Shown here: piece by piece, positions 25,364 to 34,471 of the stretch
Position numbering within the stretch: the first letter of the stretch is position 1
How the letters are laid out: each line of letters starts with the position of its first letter
From: Gordonibacter faecis
GTDB lineage: Bacteria > Actinomycetota > Coriobacteriia > Coriobacteriales > Eggerthellaceae
Length of the DNA stretch: 64,000 nucleotides
Assembly (NCBI RefSeq): GCF_030077735.1
Contig: NZ_JASJEU010000022.1
Span: 62,001 to 126,000, forward strand
Direction of reading: 5' to 3'
Made by a program: the position numbers and the translations under genes
The notes under the pieces: model-generated
Database searches by the model: none
What the model saw: the letters and a program-made list of their open reading frames with translations, nothing else
What the model was told of the DNA's origin: nothing

Positions 25364-28288
25364 CTAGCGTTCGATGATGATGCGGTCAACGAGCACGCTT
25401 GCCAGGGCGGTGCGGTTGAGATCGCAGCCAAGACCGTGCGTGTGACCAGCGCGATTGAGGGTGACCATGCCGCGCTCGGCGGTGTGCGGCGGGTTGGTAA
25501 TGTCGGTGGCGAAGTAGCGCGCGGTGGCCCCAATGTCGCCGGGCGCATCGATGCCGGGCAGCGTTTCGAAGGCGGCGTGCAGGCGTTTTGACACGCCGGT
25601 GTCATACATGCCTCCCATCCACACACGCAGACCTCGCGAGCGCGCCAGTCGCACAAAATCGAGCGAGGGCTGCACGCCGCCCAGCTTCGCCAGCTTCAAC
25701 GCGTAGCAACGCAGCTCGGGATGGCTGAGCGCGCGAGCTAAATCGGCGGCGGTGACGATGGATTCGTCCAGGCACACCGGCGTGCGCAGGCTGCGTTGCA
25801 GGCGGGCCAAGCGCTCGAACGCGTCGGACGAGGTTGAAGTTGCGATGCGTCGCAGGTCTAGGGGCTCTTCTATCCCGGCTGTGCCGCAGCTATCGAGAGC
25901 GCGCAACTCGTCGAGGTGCTGCTCGGTGAAGCTTTGGTTTGCGTCCAAGGTAACCATAAGCTGCGGGAAGGCGTCGCGCACGGCGCGCACGGCGGCGAGC
26001 GAACCCGGCGCCACCTTCAACTTCACGCGGCGATAGCCCGCTTGCACACACCGACGCACCGCGGCCACTGTGTCGGCGGGCGAACCAATGCCCACCACGG
26101 CACCGGCGGGAACCGAGGGCGACGTGGCCGCGTGTGACGTGACCGCGCTTCCGAGGGGCCCCTGCGCGCCCGCACCCTGACACTGAGCAGGAGCGGTGCC
26201 GCCAATGAGCTGCCAAAGGGGCTTGCCCACTATCTTGCCGTACAAATCCCACAGCGCCGGCTCCAACGCGCCCTGGGCCAGCGGAAAGCCCGCCGCGGCG
26301 GGGCAGGCGGCAAACGACGCGCTCACCTCGCTCGGATGCAGGTACGCCTCGGACAGAACGAGCGGGGCCAGCACGTCTTGCAGCACGCGCACATCCTGGT
26401 CGAGCGTTTCGGGTAAGTACCAATCGGTGGGGAACGCCACGCATTCGCCCAGGCCAATGCGCCCCTCGTGGTCTTCCACTTCCACGATGACAGATTCGCG
26501 CGTGTAGAGCGCACCCTTCGCCGTAGAGAACGGGCGGAGGAACGGGAGGCGCACGCGGTGGAGCGTGACGCGCGTCACTTCGATGCGCTGCTCATAGAGC
26601 GCTTCCAGCGCGGCGCGGTCGATCTTGCCGATGCCCGTGCGCGGCAGTTCATCCAGCGCGAACAGGTGGCGCGGTTGGTAGAGTTTCGACAGCTGCGGGG
26701 TTAGGCTTTGCCGCACGACGGAGGCGAACTGCTTCGCTGACAAGGGAGTTCCCTGCCGCGCGCCACGCGACGGGGAGGCAGCTGCGGGCGCGGCGGCTGA
26801 CCCAGCAGCTGGCGCGGTGCCGGTTGCGGGCGCGCCCTCCTGCGGCTCGCGTTCCACAAACGCGACGGGGCGGCGGCCCCACGTGGCATCCGGCGCGCCG
26901 AACACGTAGGCGTCGGCCACGCCCGGCACGCGCAGCAGCTTGTCGCGAATCTCGGCCGGATACACGTTTTCGCCACCCGACACGAACATGTCGGCCGTGC
27001 GTTCCTTCACGTACAACCGCCCGTTGACCAGCGCCGCTGTATCCCCCGTGAGGAAAAACCCGTCGACCGTGTAGGCGGCGCGCGCGTTCAGGTAGCCCTC
27101 GAACACGCCCGGCCCCTTCACCCCCAGGCGGCCGAAGCCCTGCGCGTCGGGCCCCACAATGCGCACCTCGTAGCCGGGAAGCAGCCGCAAGCCGCCATCA
27201 AACGTGGACGTGACCAGCTGGTTTGCAATCTGACTGGACGTTTCAGTCATGCCGTAGCTCGCGTACACGCGCGCGCCGGCAGCCAGAGCGCGCGCAAGCG
27301 TCCGCGGGTTCGACGCGCTCCCTCCCAGCAGAATGCAACGGTAGTTCTTCAACGTACCCTGCACGTCTTCGTTCAGCAGATCTTGCAGCATCTTGTCCAC
27401 CACAGAAAGATGCGTGGCGCGCGAGCGCGCGGCGTCGGTCAGCACCCGCGCGGCGTCGAAGCGGCGGTACAGAATGAACGGCGTGTACCCCAGCAGGGCG
27501 CGCACGATTACCTGGAAGCCGCCAATGTGGAAGAGCGGCAGCGCAGCTTGCCAGAGTCCCCCGTTCGCGTCATTCAACACGGCGCTGGACGCCTTGGCCG
27601 AGCGAAACAGCTGGTCCCAGGTGAGGGCGACCGCCTTGGGCTTGCCCGTGGTGCCCGAGGTGAACATGACGAGGGCGCGCGCCTTGGCATCAAACACGTG
27701 GGCCGCGCGCTCGGCGAAGTGGATGATTTCTTCCAGCGCGTCCTGGCGCACCGTTTCGTCGCGACGTCGTCGCGCGGCGCGCAGCGACGTGGCCCGTCCC
27801 AGGCCGCGGGCCGAACGCGGTGCAGCCGTCGCCGCTTTCGTGCGCGCCGTGAAACTGGTACGCGCAGCACGAGCCGCACTGGAAGCGGCACGCTCTTCGC
27901 CTGCCAGAAGCGCCACCGCATGATTGAACAACGATTCAGCACGCGACTCATCCACCCGATACGCCACGTGCATGCCCTGACAACGCTCCAGTTCCAGCAC
28001 GCGCCCCAGCTTCTCACTGTCGGTGAGGCGGTTGTTGACGGCCACCAGCGTGAAGCTGCCGTAAGCAGCGGCCAGAATCAGCAGCACGTACAGCGGGCAG
28101 TTCGGCAAATCCACCGCCACGTAATCGCCGCGGCCGACCCCCTTCGCCTGCAGGTGACGAGCCAGCGCGGCCGACAGCATGCGCACTTCGCGATACGAGA
28201 ACGGCGACTCACTGCCCGCCTCATCGACATACGTAAAGCACGTCCTTTGCGGATAGCGCCGCACCATGCTTTCGAATGCGCTGATCAT
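25364..28288 (-). CDS. menE-menC: Fused o-succinylbenzoate-CoA ligase and o-succinylbenzoate synthase
   Basis: 974 residues with two enzymes. Residues 1-565 are MenE: adenylate-forming loop FTSGTTGKPKAVALT (209-223), YGMTETSS (345-352) and the catalytic lysine region TGIGKIDRAA (551-560). Residues ~570-974 are MenC, an enolase-superfamily member with KLK 756-758, D782, E807/E808, D841 and K868. MenC makes o-succinylbenzoate from SHCHC; MenE attaches CoA, so the fusion joins consecutive steps of menaquinone synthesis. Oddities are an Arg/Ala-rich insert in MenE (133-178), an Ala-rich linker (485-512) and an Ala/Gly/Ser insert in MenC (700-732). It follows menB on the same strand. Confidence 0.92.
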   Translation of the reverse strand: MISAFESMVRRYPQRTCFTYVDEAGSESPFSYREVRMLSAALARHLQAKGVGRGDYVAVDLPNCPLYVLLILAAAYGSFTLVAVNNRLTDSEKLGRVLELERCQGMHVAYRVDESRAESLFNHAVALLAGEERAASSAARAARTSFTARTKAATAAPRSARGLGRATSLRAARRRRDETVRQDALEEIIHFAERAAHVFDAKARALVMFTSGTTGKPKAVALTWDQLFRSAKASSAVLNDANGGLWQAALPLFHIGGFQVIVRALLGYTPFILYRRFDAARVLTDAARSRATHLSVVDKMLQDLLNEDVQGTLKNYRCILLGGSASNPRTLARALAAGARVYASYGMTETSSQIANQLVTSTFDGGLRLLPGYEVRIVGPDAQGFGRLGVKGPGVFEGYLNARAAYTVDGFFLTGDTAALVNGRLYVKERTADMFVSGGENVYPAEIRDKLLRVPGVADAYVFGAPDATWGRRPVAFVEREPQEGAPATGTAPAAGSAAAPAAASPSRGARQGTPLSAKQFASVVRQSLTPQLSKLYQPRHLFALDELPRTGIGKIDRAALEALYEQRIEVTRVTLHRVRLPFLRPFSTAKGALYTRESVIVEVEDHEGRIGLGECVAFPTDWYLPETLDQDVRVLQDVLAPLVLSEAYLHPSEVSASFAACPAAAGFPLAQGALEPALWDLYGKIVGKPLWQLIGGTAPAQCQGAGAQGPLGSAVTSHAATSPSVPAGAVVGIGSPADTVAAVRRCVQAGYRRVKLKVAPGSLAAVRAVRDAFPQLMVTLDANQSFTEQHLDELRALDSCGTAGIEEPLDLRRIATSTSSDAFERLARLQRSLRTPVCLDESIVTAADLARALSHPELRCYALKLAKLGGVQPSLDFVRLARSRGLRVWMGGMYDTGVSKRLHAAFETLPGIDAPGDIGATARYFATDITNPPHTAERGMVTLNRAGHTHGLGCDLNRTALASVLVDRIIIER

Positions 28289-28401
28289 TGGCCTGTTGTT
28301 CCTGCTTTCTTTCGCGTTCGAACCCTGATTTCGCCGCGAGCGGCCCCACGTTGTGCCGCCTCATCCCCCCCGCGTGCGGCGCCGCGTTCGTGCAACCGCG
28401 C

Positions 28402-29241
28402 TTACGGGAACTTCGGGAACTGCGTGAAGTCGGGCGCGCGCTTCTCCTTGAACGCGTCGCGGCCCTCTTTCGCCTCGTCAGTGGTGTAGTACAGAAGCGT
28501 CGCGTCGCCGGCAAGCTGCTGAATGCCCGCGAGGCCGTCGGTGGCCGCGTTGAACGACGCCTTCATGAAGCGCAGCGCCGTGGGGCTGAACTGCAGCATT
28601 TCGCGCGCCCACGCCACACATTCCGCTTCCAAGTCTTCGAACGGAACTACCTTGTTGACCAGGCCCATCTCCAGCGCCTCGGCCGCGGTGTACTGGCGGC
28701 ACAAGTACCAGATCTCGCGCGCCTTCTTCTGACCCACGATGTTGGCAAGGTAGCCCGCGCCGTAACCGGCATCGAAACTGCCCACCTTGGGGCCCGTCTG
28801 GCCAAACTTCGCCGTTTCGGCCGCGATGGACAGGTCGCACAAAATGTGCAGCACGTGGCCGCCACCGATGGCATAGCCGTTCACCATGGCAATGACAGGC
28901 TTGGGCACCACGCGAATGAGTCGCTGCAGGTCAAGCACGTTGAGGCGCGGGATGCTGTCCTCGCCCACGTAACCACCGTTGCCGCGGATTTTCTGGTCGC
29001 CGCCAGAGCAGAACGCCTCGTCCTCGTGGCGGCCACCGTGATTCGCGCCGGTGAGAATGATAACGCCAATGCCCGCATCGTCGCGCGCCTCGGTAAAGGC
29101 GTCGTAGAGTTCATTCACGGTGAGCGGGGTGAACGCGTTGCGGCGTTCGGGCCGGTTGATAGTGATTTTGGCTATGCCGTCGCACGTTTCGTAGATGATC
29201 TCGCGGTACGTCTTGCCCGCTTGCCACGCGATGTCGCCCAT
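28402..29241 (-). CDS. menB: 1,4-dihydroxy-2-naphthoyl-CoA synthase
   Basis: 279 residues, crotonase fold. MenB-specific features are FCSGGDQKIRGNGGY (~residues 79-93), the oxyanion-hole region VNGYAIGGGHVLHILCDLSIA (quoted in parts, ~121-141), GPKVGSFDAGYGAGYLA (~150-166) and the C-terminal AFKEKRAPDFTQFPKFP. It cyclises o-succinylbenzoyl-CoA, the product of the downstream fused ligase. ATG 29241 follows aaagga at the right spacing. The menE-menC gene starts 113 bp later, probably in the same transcript. Confidence 0.95.
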   Translation of the reverse strand: MGDIAWQAGKTYREIIYETCDGIAKITINRPERRNAFTPLTVNELYDAFTEARDDAGIGVIILTGANHGGRHEDEAFCSGGDQKIRGNGGYVGEDSIPRLNVLDLQRLIRVVPKPVIAMVNGYAIGGGHVLHILCDLSIAAETAKFGQTGPKVGSFDAGYGAGYLANIVGQKKAREIWYLCRQYTAAEALEMGLVNKVVPFEDLEAECVAWAREMLQFSPTALRFMKASFNAATDGLAGIQQLAGDATLLYYTTDEAKEGRDAFKEKRAPDFTQFPKFP

Positions 29242-29405
29242 GGCCGTCCTTTCGTTGCGCACCCGTGTCCGAATACGCCTTATGAGGAGGATTTCGTATG
29301 GATGCTCCTATACTACCGCGTTGTGCGCCTGAGCGCGACCGGGTGGCTTAAAGATGCGGAAAAGAAACGGCAGGAGTCAACGATCGGTATAAGGACACCG
29401 CAGCG

Positions 29406-31037
29406 CTAGAGTTTCCGGAACCCATCGAGATTCTGCTGGAGAAGGGCTTCGTAGGCTCCACGCGACACCTCTTCACCGCTCGCTTGCAGGGTGACGCTTG
29501 CGCGCGCGCCGTCGATTGACGAGTCGGTGAGTTGGCTACCGAAATCTGTCTTCATCTGGGTAATGAAGGACTCGGCCTCGTCGGGCGAGGGGAAAGTGAC
29601 CTCAACCGTGCTGGATACGAGCTGGCTGGCGTCATTGTAGCGCGCCGTTTCGCGCGCATCACACCAGGTGCCGTTTGACGCTTTCACGCGATAGCCGTAC
29701 GTCACCTCGGACGCCCCCTGGGTTGCCGCAGCGGAAGCGCCTGGTTGAGTGTGAGGTAGGGCGAACGTGTACACGGCGATGCTTCCCAAGGCGAGAGCAA
29801 TCACGGTGAGCACGACCGCAGCCACACGCAAGCGGCGGCGACCCTTGGCGGCGGCCACCTTCTCGGCCGCGCGACGCTTCTCCGGCGTGGGCACAAACGG
29901 CGCAGCTGGCGTGCCGTCGGGCGCAGCATGCGCCTCAATAAGCGGCTCAAGCGCCTGCCACTCAGCGTCCTCCGAGGGCTCTTTCTCCTGCTCAGGTGTG
30001 GGGAGAGGCTTAGTGGCTTCGGTCGCGGAATCAGAGGCAGGTTCTTGCTCGGCTTGCGCTTTGGGAGCGGGTTCGGGCTGAGGTTCTGGTTCGGGCTCAG
30101 GTTCTGGTTCGGGCTGGGGTTCAGGTTTAGCAGCAACCGGAGGCTCGGACTGAGGTTCAGGTTGCGGTTCGGGCTTTGGTTCGGGTTCAGCCGTAACCGG
30201 AGGTTCGGGCTGAGATTCGGCCGCAACTTCGGGTTCGGGAGCAGGCTCAATGTCTGGTTGAGTCTTCACCTCTGGCTTCTGTTCCTGCGTCGCTTCTTTT
30301 AGGTCGGCCGCGGCCTCTTGCTTGCTCGCAGGCTTTTCTTCCTGCCGCTCTGGCTGAACATCCTGCTTCAATGCAGAATTAAAAGGAGTCTTGCGCTCAA
30401 TCTTGGGCTCGGTTCCCCACTTAGATTTATAGGAGGGCTCAACTTCCTCGTTGGTTGCAGGTTGCACTGGAGATTGCGCTTCTTTGGGCTTCTCGGCATG
30501 AACCTCGGACGAAGTTGCTTGCTTGTGCTCAACCGCCAGCTCAGCCTGAACAGGCACTGCGACTTTCTGCTCTGGCTTCGCTTCCGCCTGCGTCTCGGGT
30601 GAGAAGTTCAACTCAAACTTCGACTCAGCTTTTGGTGCGGGCTTCTCTTCCCTTGCGGGGGTCGCATCTGCCGCTATTCCCAGCAGCTGAGCGAGATCCG
30701 TTTGAGGCTCGGGTTCTGCAACCTGTTCATCGAGGGGCCCAGCATTTTCGACACCCAAGAGGGAGGCCAGGTCAAACGAGGTATTTTCAGCGGGGTCTGC
30801 GAGTTTTTCCGTTGCGACGGGAACCTCAGCAGAATCTGCATCTTCGCTCGTCAGTCCCAGCGAAAACAACACGGCCAACGGGTCGGCCGCGTCATCAGCA
30901 GCGCGCGAAGGCTCCTGACGCGGTGTAGGCTCTGAGGCGAACAGGGGCGCAGCGGTATCCTCGTCGCGTGACTCGTCACCAGCTGCGGCAAGCAAGTCGG
31001 ATAACGAGAGGGAGGCGGAGCTATCGGATTCGTGCAT
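29406..31037 (-). CDS. Low-complexity membrane protein with Pro/Glu repeats
   Basis: 543 residues, family not recognised. Residues 1-~395 are predicted cytoplasmic and rich in Glu, Pro, Ala and Gln, with a run of alternating Pro-Glu around 280-325. A basic stretch (RRAAEKVAAAKGRRRLR) precedes one membrane span (~401-425), and ~110 residues lie outside, with a compact alpha/beta look (VTYGYRVKASNGTWCDA ... TVEVTFPSPDEAESFI). Start ATG follows gaaggat. It overlaps the previous gene by 17 bp, so the two form a pair inside the menaquinone locus. Function unknown; envelope anchoring is one possibility. Confidence 0.65.
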   Translation of the reverse strand: MHESDSSASLSLSDLLAAAGDESRDEDTAAPLFASEPTPRQEPSRAADDAADPLAVLFSLGLTSEDADSAEVPVATEKLADPAENTSFDLASLLGVENAGPLDEQVAEPEPQTDLAQLLGIAADATPAREEKPAPKAESKFELNFSPETQAEAKPEQKVAVPVQAELAVEHKQATSSEVHAEKPKEAQSPVQPATNEEVEPSYKSKWGTEPKIERKTPFNSALKQDVQPERQEEKPASKQEAAADLKEATQEQKPEVKTQPDIEPAPEPEVAAESQPEPPVTAEPEPKPEPQPEPQSEPPVAAKPEPQPEPEPEPEPEPQPEPAPKAQAEQEPASDSATEATKPLPTPEQEKEPSEDAEWQALEPLIEAHAAPDGTPAAPFVPTPEKRRAAEKVAAAKGRRRLRVAAVVLTVIALALGSIAVYTFALPHTQPGASAAATQGASEVTYGYRVKASNGTWCDARETARYNDASQLVSSTVEVTFPSPDEAESFITQMKTDFGSQLTDSSIDGARASVTLQASGEEVSRGAYEALLQQNLDGFRKL

Positions 31038-31887
31038 GGGTATCCTTCTTTATTCCAAGATCAGCGCTTTGACTCTGTGCGAGCGCGGGACTGTTGCGCA
31101 CGGCATCAATGCGAACAGTCTCAATGCGATAGGGGGATGTGCGGGAAGAATCACTGCGGGGCGCCGTGCCGCCAGACTGCGGCGTGGTGGGAAGACCGCG
31201 CTCGATAACGAGCGGCTGCGGACCCTGCCCAGGGCGCACAGTGCGCGAGGCGCGCGAGCGCGTGAACGCCACCACGGCCGCCACCAGGCACGCCGCCGCT
31301 AACACCGCAGCACCTATACCAATTCCGAGACGTTCCGCCTCGGCCTGAGAGGCCTTCGCGGCCGCCTGGCTTTCTGCCTCATGAACAGTGCGTTCAGCTG
31401 TGGCGAGCGCCGCAGAATCCTCCTGCGCCAACCAGGGACCTACCTGCACGGGCTTGCTTTTCGTAGCTTTGGCTGCGCCAGCCGTTCCAGCAGAGGCCGC
31501 ACCAGCGCTCTTGCCGGGCTCCGTGCTCGCGCCGCTTCTCTGTTCGGAACCTACTGCCGCCTGACCTGCACCAGTAGCCTCCGAGGCGTTCGCACCTCCG
31601 GCCGAAGTCCCAGCGGCAGCACCTGCGCCACTCGGCGACGTTGCGCCAGCGGCACCGTACGCGCCCGCCGACTCTTCGCCCGCCGTGCCGCCAGTCAACG
31701 CGCCAGCGCCCGCCGAACCTCCGGCGGAACTCGCGCCTGCGGCACCTTCCTGATACCCCGGACCCGGCGCGCTCGCAAAAGCGGACGGCGCTGAAACGAA
31801 GTTCACTGCACACAGTGCTGCAAGCACGAAGGCAACTGCACCGATCAACAGCCACACGTTCTGGACGATTTTCTGTCCTGCGTTCAT
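31021..31887 (-). CDS. Ala/Gly-rich membrane protein, partner of the Pro/Glu-repeat protein
   Basis: 288 residues, not recognised. An N-terminal hydrophobic segment (WLLIGAVAFVLAALCAVNF, ~10-28) is a signal or anchor. Residues ~38-150 are almost entirely Ala, Gly, Ser and Thr. A short helix (~155-185) leads to a second span (~188-210), then a Ser/Pro/Arg-rich tail. gagggggaag precedes ATG 31887. Translation overlaps the next gene by 17 bp. A TATAGT -10-like box lies at 31997-32002 with only a weak -35. Confidence 0.6.
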   Translation of the reverse strand: MNAGQKIVQNVWLLIGAVAFVLAALCAVNFVSAPSAFASAPGPGYQEGAAGASSAGGSAGAGALTGGTAGEESAGAYGAAGATSPSGAGAAAGTSAGGANASEATGAGQAAVGSEQRSGASTEPGKSAGAASAGTAGAAKATKSKPVQVGPWLAQEDSAALATAERTVHEAESQAAAKASQAEAERLGIGIGAAVLAAACLVAAVVAFTRSRASRTVRPGQGPQPLVIERGLPTTPQSGGTAPRSDSSRTSPYRIETVRIDAVRNSPALAQSQSADLGIKKDTHARIR

Positions 31888-32149
31888 CTTCCCCCTCATG
31901 CTACGACAGGGCAACCAAAGACCGGCCAAAAGCCCGTCGTGGCAGCCCTCAAATATCTCATCTCAAAAGTAATGTTTATGCGTTTTTCTGACGTTAACTA
32001 TAACAGGACACGCCCCACACGTAAGCGAAAAATTGCCCAAACGCCCGCTCCCAAACACCTTAGTTGATCAGGGAAAACGTCAGATTTTTTTAGAAAAACG
32101 CGCCACCCCCCAGCAGTATATGCGGTTGACGGCAAAGCAGAGCCTTACC

Positions 32150-33130
32150 CTACCGACTAGCTGCTGCGGTAAATGCGTGTATGGTTTCGCAAAACTGCGC
32201 GGGGGCTTCTAGGTGGATGTTGTGACCGGCGGGGGTGATGAGGGTGATGGTGCAGAGGTTCTGGGCTTCGAGGGACTCGGCCAGAAGGCGGTACTTTTCG
32301 TCGAGGCTGCCTGCGAGGTAGAGAACGGGAACGTCCTGGTCTGCAAGCTGCTTCAGCGTGGAAAGTACCTCGTCGCGGGCGGGCATGACGTGCTGGCCGG
32401 CATGCAAAAAGGTGAGCGCCAAAGCCTCGGCATTGTTTGCGAGACGACCGGCGCGGACGCGTTCGCGCACCTCAGGCGGCAGGGCACGCTGAGTTGCGAA
32501 CAGCGGCAAGCGCTCCCATGCGTCCATGAATGCTTCGAGGCCCTGGTCACGCAGGCGCTCAGCGTTGGTTGCGTCGCGTTCTGCCGCCGCAGCGCGCTCG
32601 TCCGACGTCGCAGGGCCCAGACCGGCGCTTTCCAACACCAAGTCGCTGACGCGCTGGGCAAACGCCTGCGCATCGCGACACGCAGCAGTAAGCGCCACGC
32701 GGCCGCCCAGCGAGTAACCCACCACTACCGGGCGCGTTTCGCCACCACTACCAGCGCCACACGCAAAAGCTTCCCGCTTCGCCACATAGTCCAAAAACGC
32801 CAGCAGCGCCTCAGCTTGCGCCGACAGCTCGTAGGCAGCCTCGTCATCCGGGCAGTCAGAGCCACCATGTCCTACCAGTTCAAACGCATATACCGCCCGC
32901 CCAGACGCCAGCTGCGAAGCCACGCCCTCCCACGAAGCGGCGCTCTGCGCAAACCCATGCACCAGCACCAAAGGGACACCCGCATGCTCTTCCTCGCGGT
33001 CACCTTCCCCACAGCCACCGTCGCCGAGTGCGCCACCCTCGTCGCGCACGTCACCTTCGCCACACCATCGCACAAAGCGATGCCGCACCGCGCCGTACGC
33101 AAAAAACCCGCGCTCACCTCGCCCTTCCAC
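32150..33130 (-). CDS. menH: MenH-like alpha/beta hydrolase (SHCHC synthase)
   Basis: 326 residues. The fold is intact: VPLVLVHGFAQSAASWEGV (oxyanion region, ~52-70), nucleophile elbow GYSLGGRVAL (~142-151, Ser in SLGG), LESAGLG after it, and the late histidine in PAGHNIHLEAP (~305). The cap has AWERLPLFATQ, a MenH-like signature. MenH removes pyruvate from SEPHCHC to give SHCHC, the substrate of MenC. A ~30-residue Gly/Asp/Glu insert (about 25-50) lengthens the N-terminus. Start is GTG with ggaggc upstream. It begins 11 bp after the broken luxR gene on the same strand. Confidence 0.8.
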   Translation of the reverse strand: MEGRGERGFFAYGAVRHRFVRWCGEGDVRDEGGALGDGGCGEGDREEEHAGVPLVLVHGFAQSAASWEGVASQLASGRAVYAFELVGHGGSDCPDDEAAYELSAQAEALLAFLDYVAKREAFACGAGSGGETRPVVVGYSLGGRVALTAACRDAQAFAQRVSDLVLESAGLGPATSDERAAAAERDATNAERLRDQGLEAFMDAWERLPLFATQRALPPEVRERVRAGRLANNAEALALTFLHAGQHVMPARDEVLSTLKQLADQDVPVLYLAGSLDEKYRLLAESLEAQNLCTITLITPAGHNIHLEAPAQFCETIHAFTAAASR

Positions 33131-33141
33131 AGCACGCCTCC

Positions 33142-34097
33142 CTACGACGTCTTCCAGAAATCCTGGACGAGGGCCTGGCGGTTCGGCTGGCCGGTTTTCT
33201 GCAGGATATTGTGCACGTGCACTTTTACGGTGCTCAGCGCCAGGTGCATGGCGGAGGCGATGTTCTGGTTGTCCTTACCTAATAATAGGTAGCGCAGCAC
33301 CTCGCACTCGCGGTCCGACAGCCGGTGACGCTTGCCGTACAGTAAGAGGTTGTTGTCGATGAGCGTTTCTTGGCGGCCGCCTTCGTGCATGGGCGGGCGC
33401 TCGAACCGCAGCGACAGCGCGCGGAACGCGTCGCGGCAGGCGAAGAATGCGCAGGCCATCATCAGTATATTCTCGGAGAAGTTGCGCTCGGGCGCGTAGG
33501 CGCGCGGCCCAACAAAATGGGGTCGGGCAGCAAAAACACCAGCGCGTCTTCCAACACCACCATGAGCCCCAGCACCCACAAAAGCACGTACAGCCAGCGA
33601 TGACGGCGCAGCCGCCCGCGTTCGGCCTGGTCTTTTACGCGCAGGAAGCGCACGCCCGCGTACGCCAGCATCCAGAACAGGTACAACTCGCGCATGAAGT
33701 AGAACGCGAAGCTGCGGCCATCGCCCGCCGGAGCCAGCAACAGCACAGCCACGCTGCCCACCACGAACACCATCGCCGGCACCACCTTCAGCGCGCGGCG
33801 CTCTTCGCCCAGGTAATCGCACAAAAGCAGCCAAAACGACGTGAGGAAACCGCACCCCGTTACCACCAGCGCCAGGGACATGACCAGCGCATACGCCTCG
33901 CCGAGTCCCACCGTAGCACCCGAGAAGAAGTCATCCTGGAATACCCAGGCCACATCAAAGAAGTAAAACAGAAAGCCCGCGAACGCGAACAGCATGGTGC
34001 GCTTGCGCGACACGAGGTAGGCCGAAAGGCACGTCGCCGACGCCAGGATAGACGCAAGCAGCACAAACAACGTGTAATGGAAGAGCGCGAACCCCAA
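33142..34097 (-). pseudogene. LuxR-family regulator with membrane N-terminus, frameshifted
   Basis: The first ~200 codons (from TTG 34097, with agggagg 8 nt before; GTG 34106 is an alternative) encode about six to seven membrane segments (LFHYTLFVLLASILAS ... WLYVLLWVLGLMVVLED). The last ~120 codons encode a LuxR helix-turn-helix (LSDRECEVLRYLLLGKDNQN ... LSTVKVHVHNILQKTG). The two parts lie in different frames; the switch falls in a CG-rich tract at about 33490-33507 and would be cured by one added base. Such membrane-LuxR regulators are abundant in Eggerthellaceae. It is divergent from arcA and directly upstream of menH. Loss could be true or a sequence error. Confidence 0.75.
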
Positions 34098-34268
34098 AAC
34101 GGGCACCTCCCTGTCTCGAACCTTGCGCCGCCTTCGGAGCCACGGCCCATGATAGCAGGTTGGCGCGCCGGACGGCAGCCAGATTGCCCCCTCGCGCATT
34201 CGGCTGCCCGCGGGCGGTTGCGCGCGCCCTCTTCGCCCTATTCCCTTCCTCACCTGCGGTTTATTGTA

Positions 34269-34320
34269 GGTGTAGCGGTCCGCCGCGCGCGCTACACCCC
34301 AGTCGCGCCACCGCTACACC
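34269..34320. promoter_or_regulatory. Three copies of a 9-bp site upstream of arcA
   Basis: GGTGTAGCG at 34269-34277 faces CGCTACACC at 34290-34298, and CGCTACACC recurs at 34312-34320, exactly 22 bp later. The cluster lies in the 374-bp gap between the divergent luxR-type gene and arcA and is a probable regulator binding region. No coding frame with a ribosome site is seen in the rest of the gap. Confidence 0.55.
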
Positions 34321-34471
34321 CGCTTTACATCTTCCCTTTACCCGCCGTAGGGCGCATGGTGGGGCCAATGCATCCGGAGGTCGGCGAAGGCCGCCGGGGC
34401 ACTTGGCGAAGACAGGCTTGCGTGCTAAAGGAACGCGGAGCCCACGAAGAAGGAAGAAGGAGGGTTGCACG

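Noticed and set aside
30040..30200. Short tandem DNA repeats that could look like a CRISPR or minisatellite
   Set aside because: They are the coding repeats of alternating Pro and Glu codons in the membrane protein gene, with no uniform spacer.
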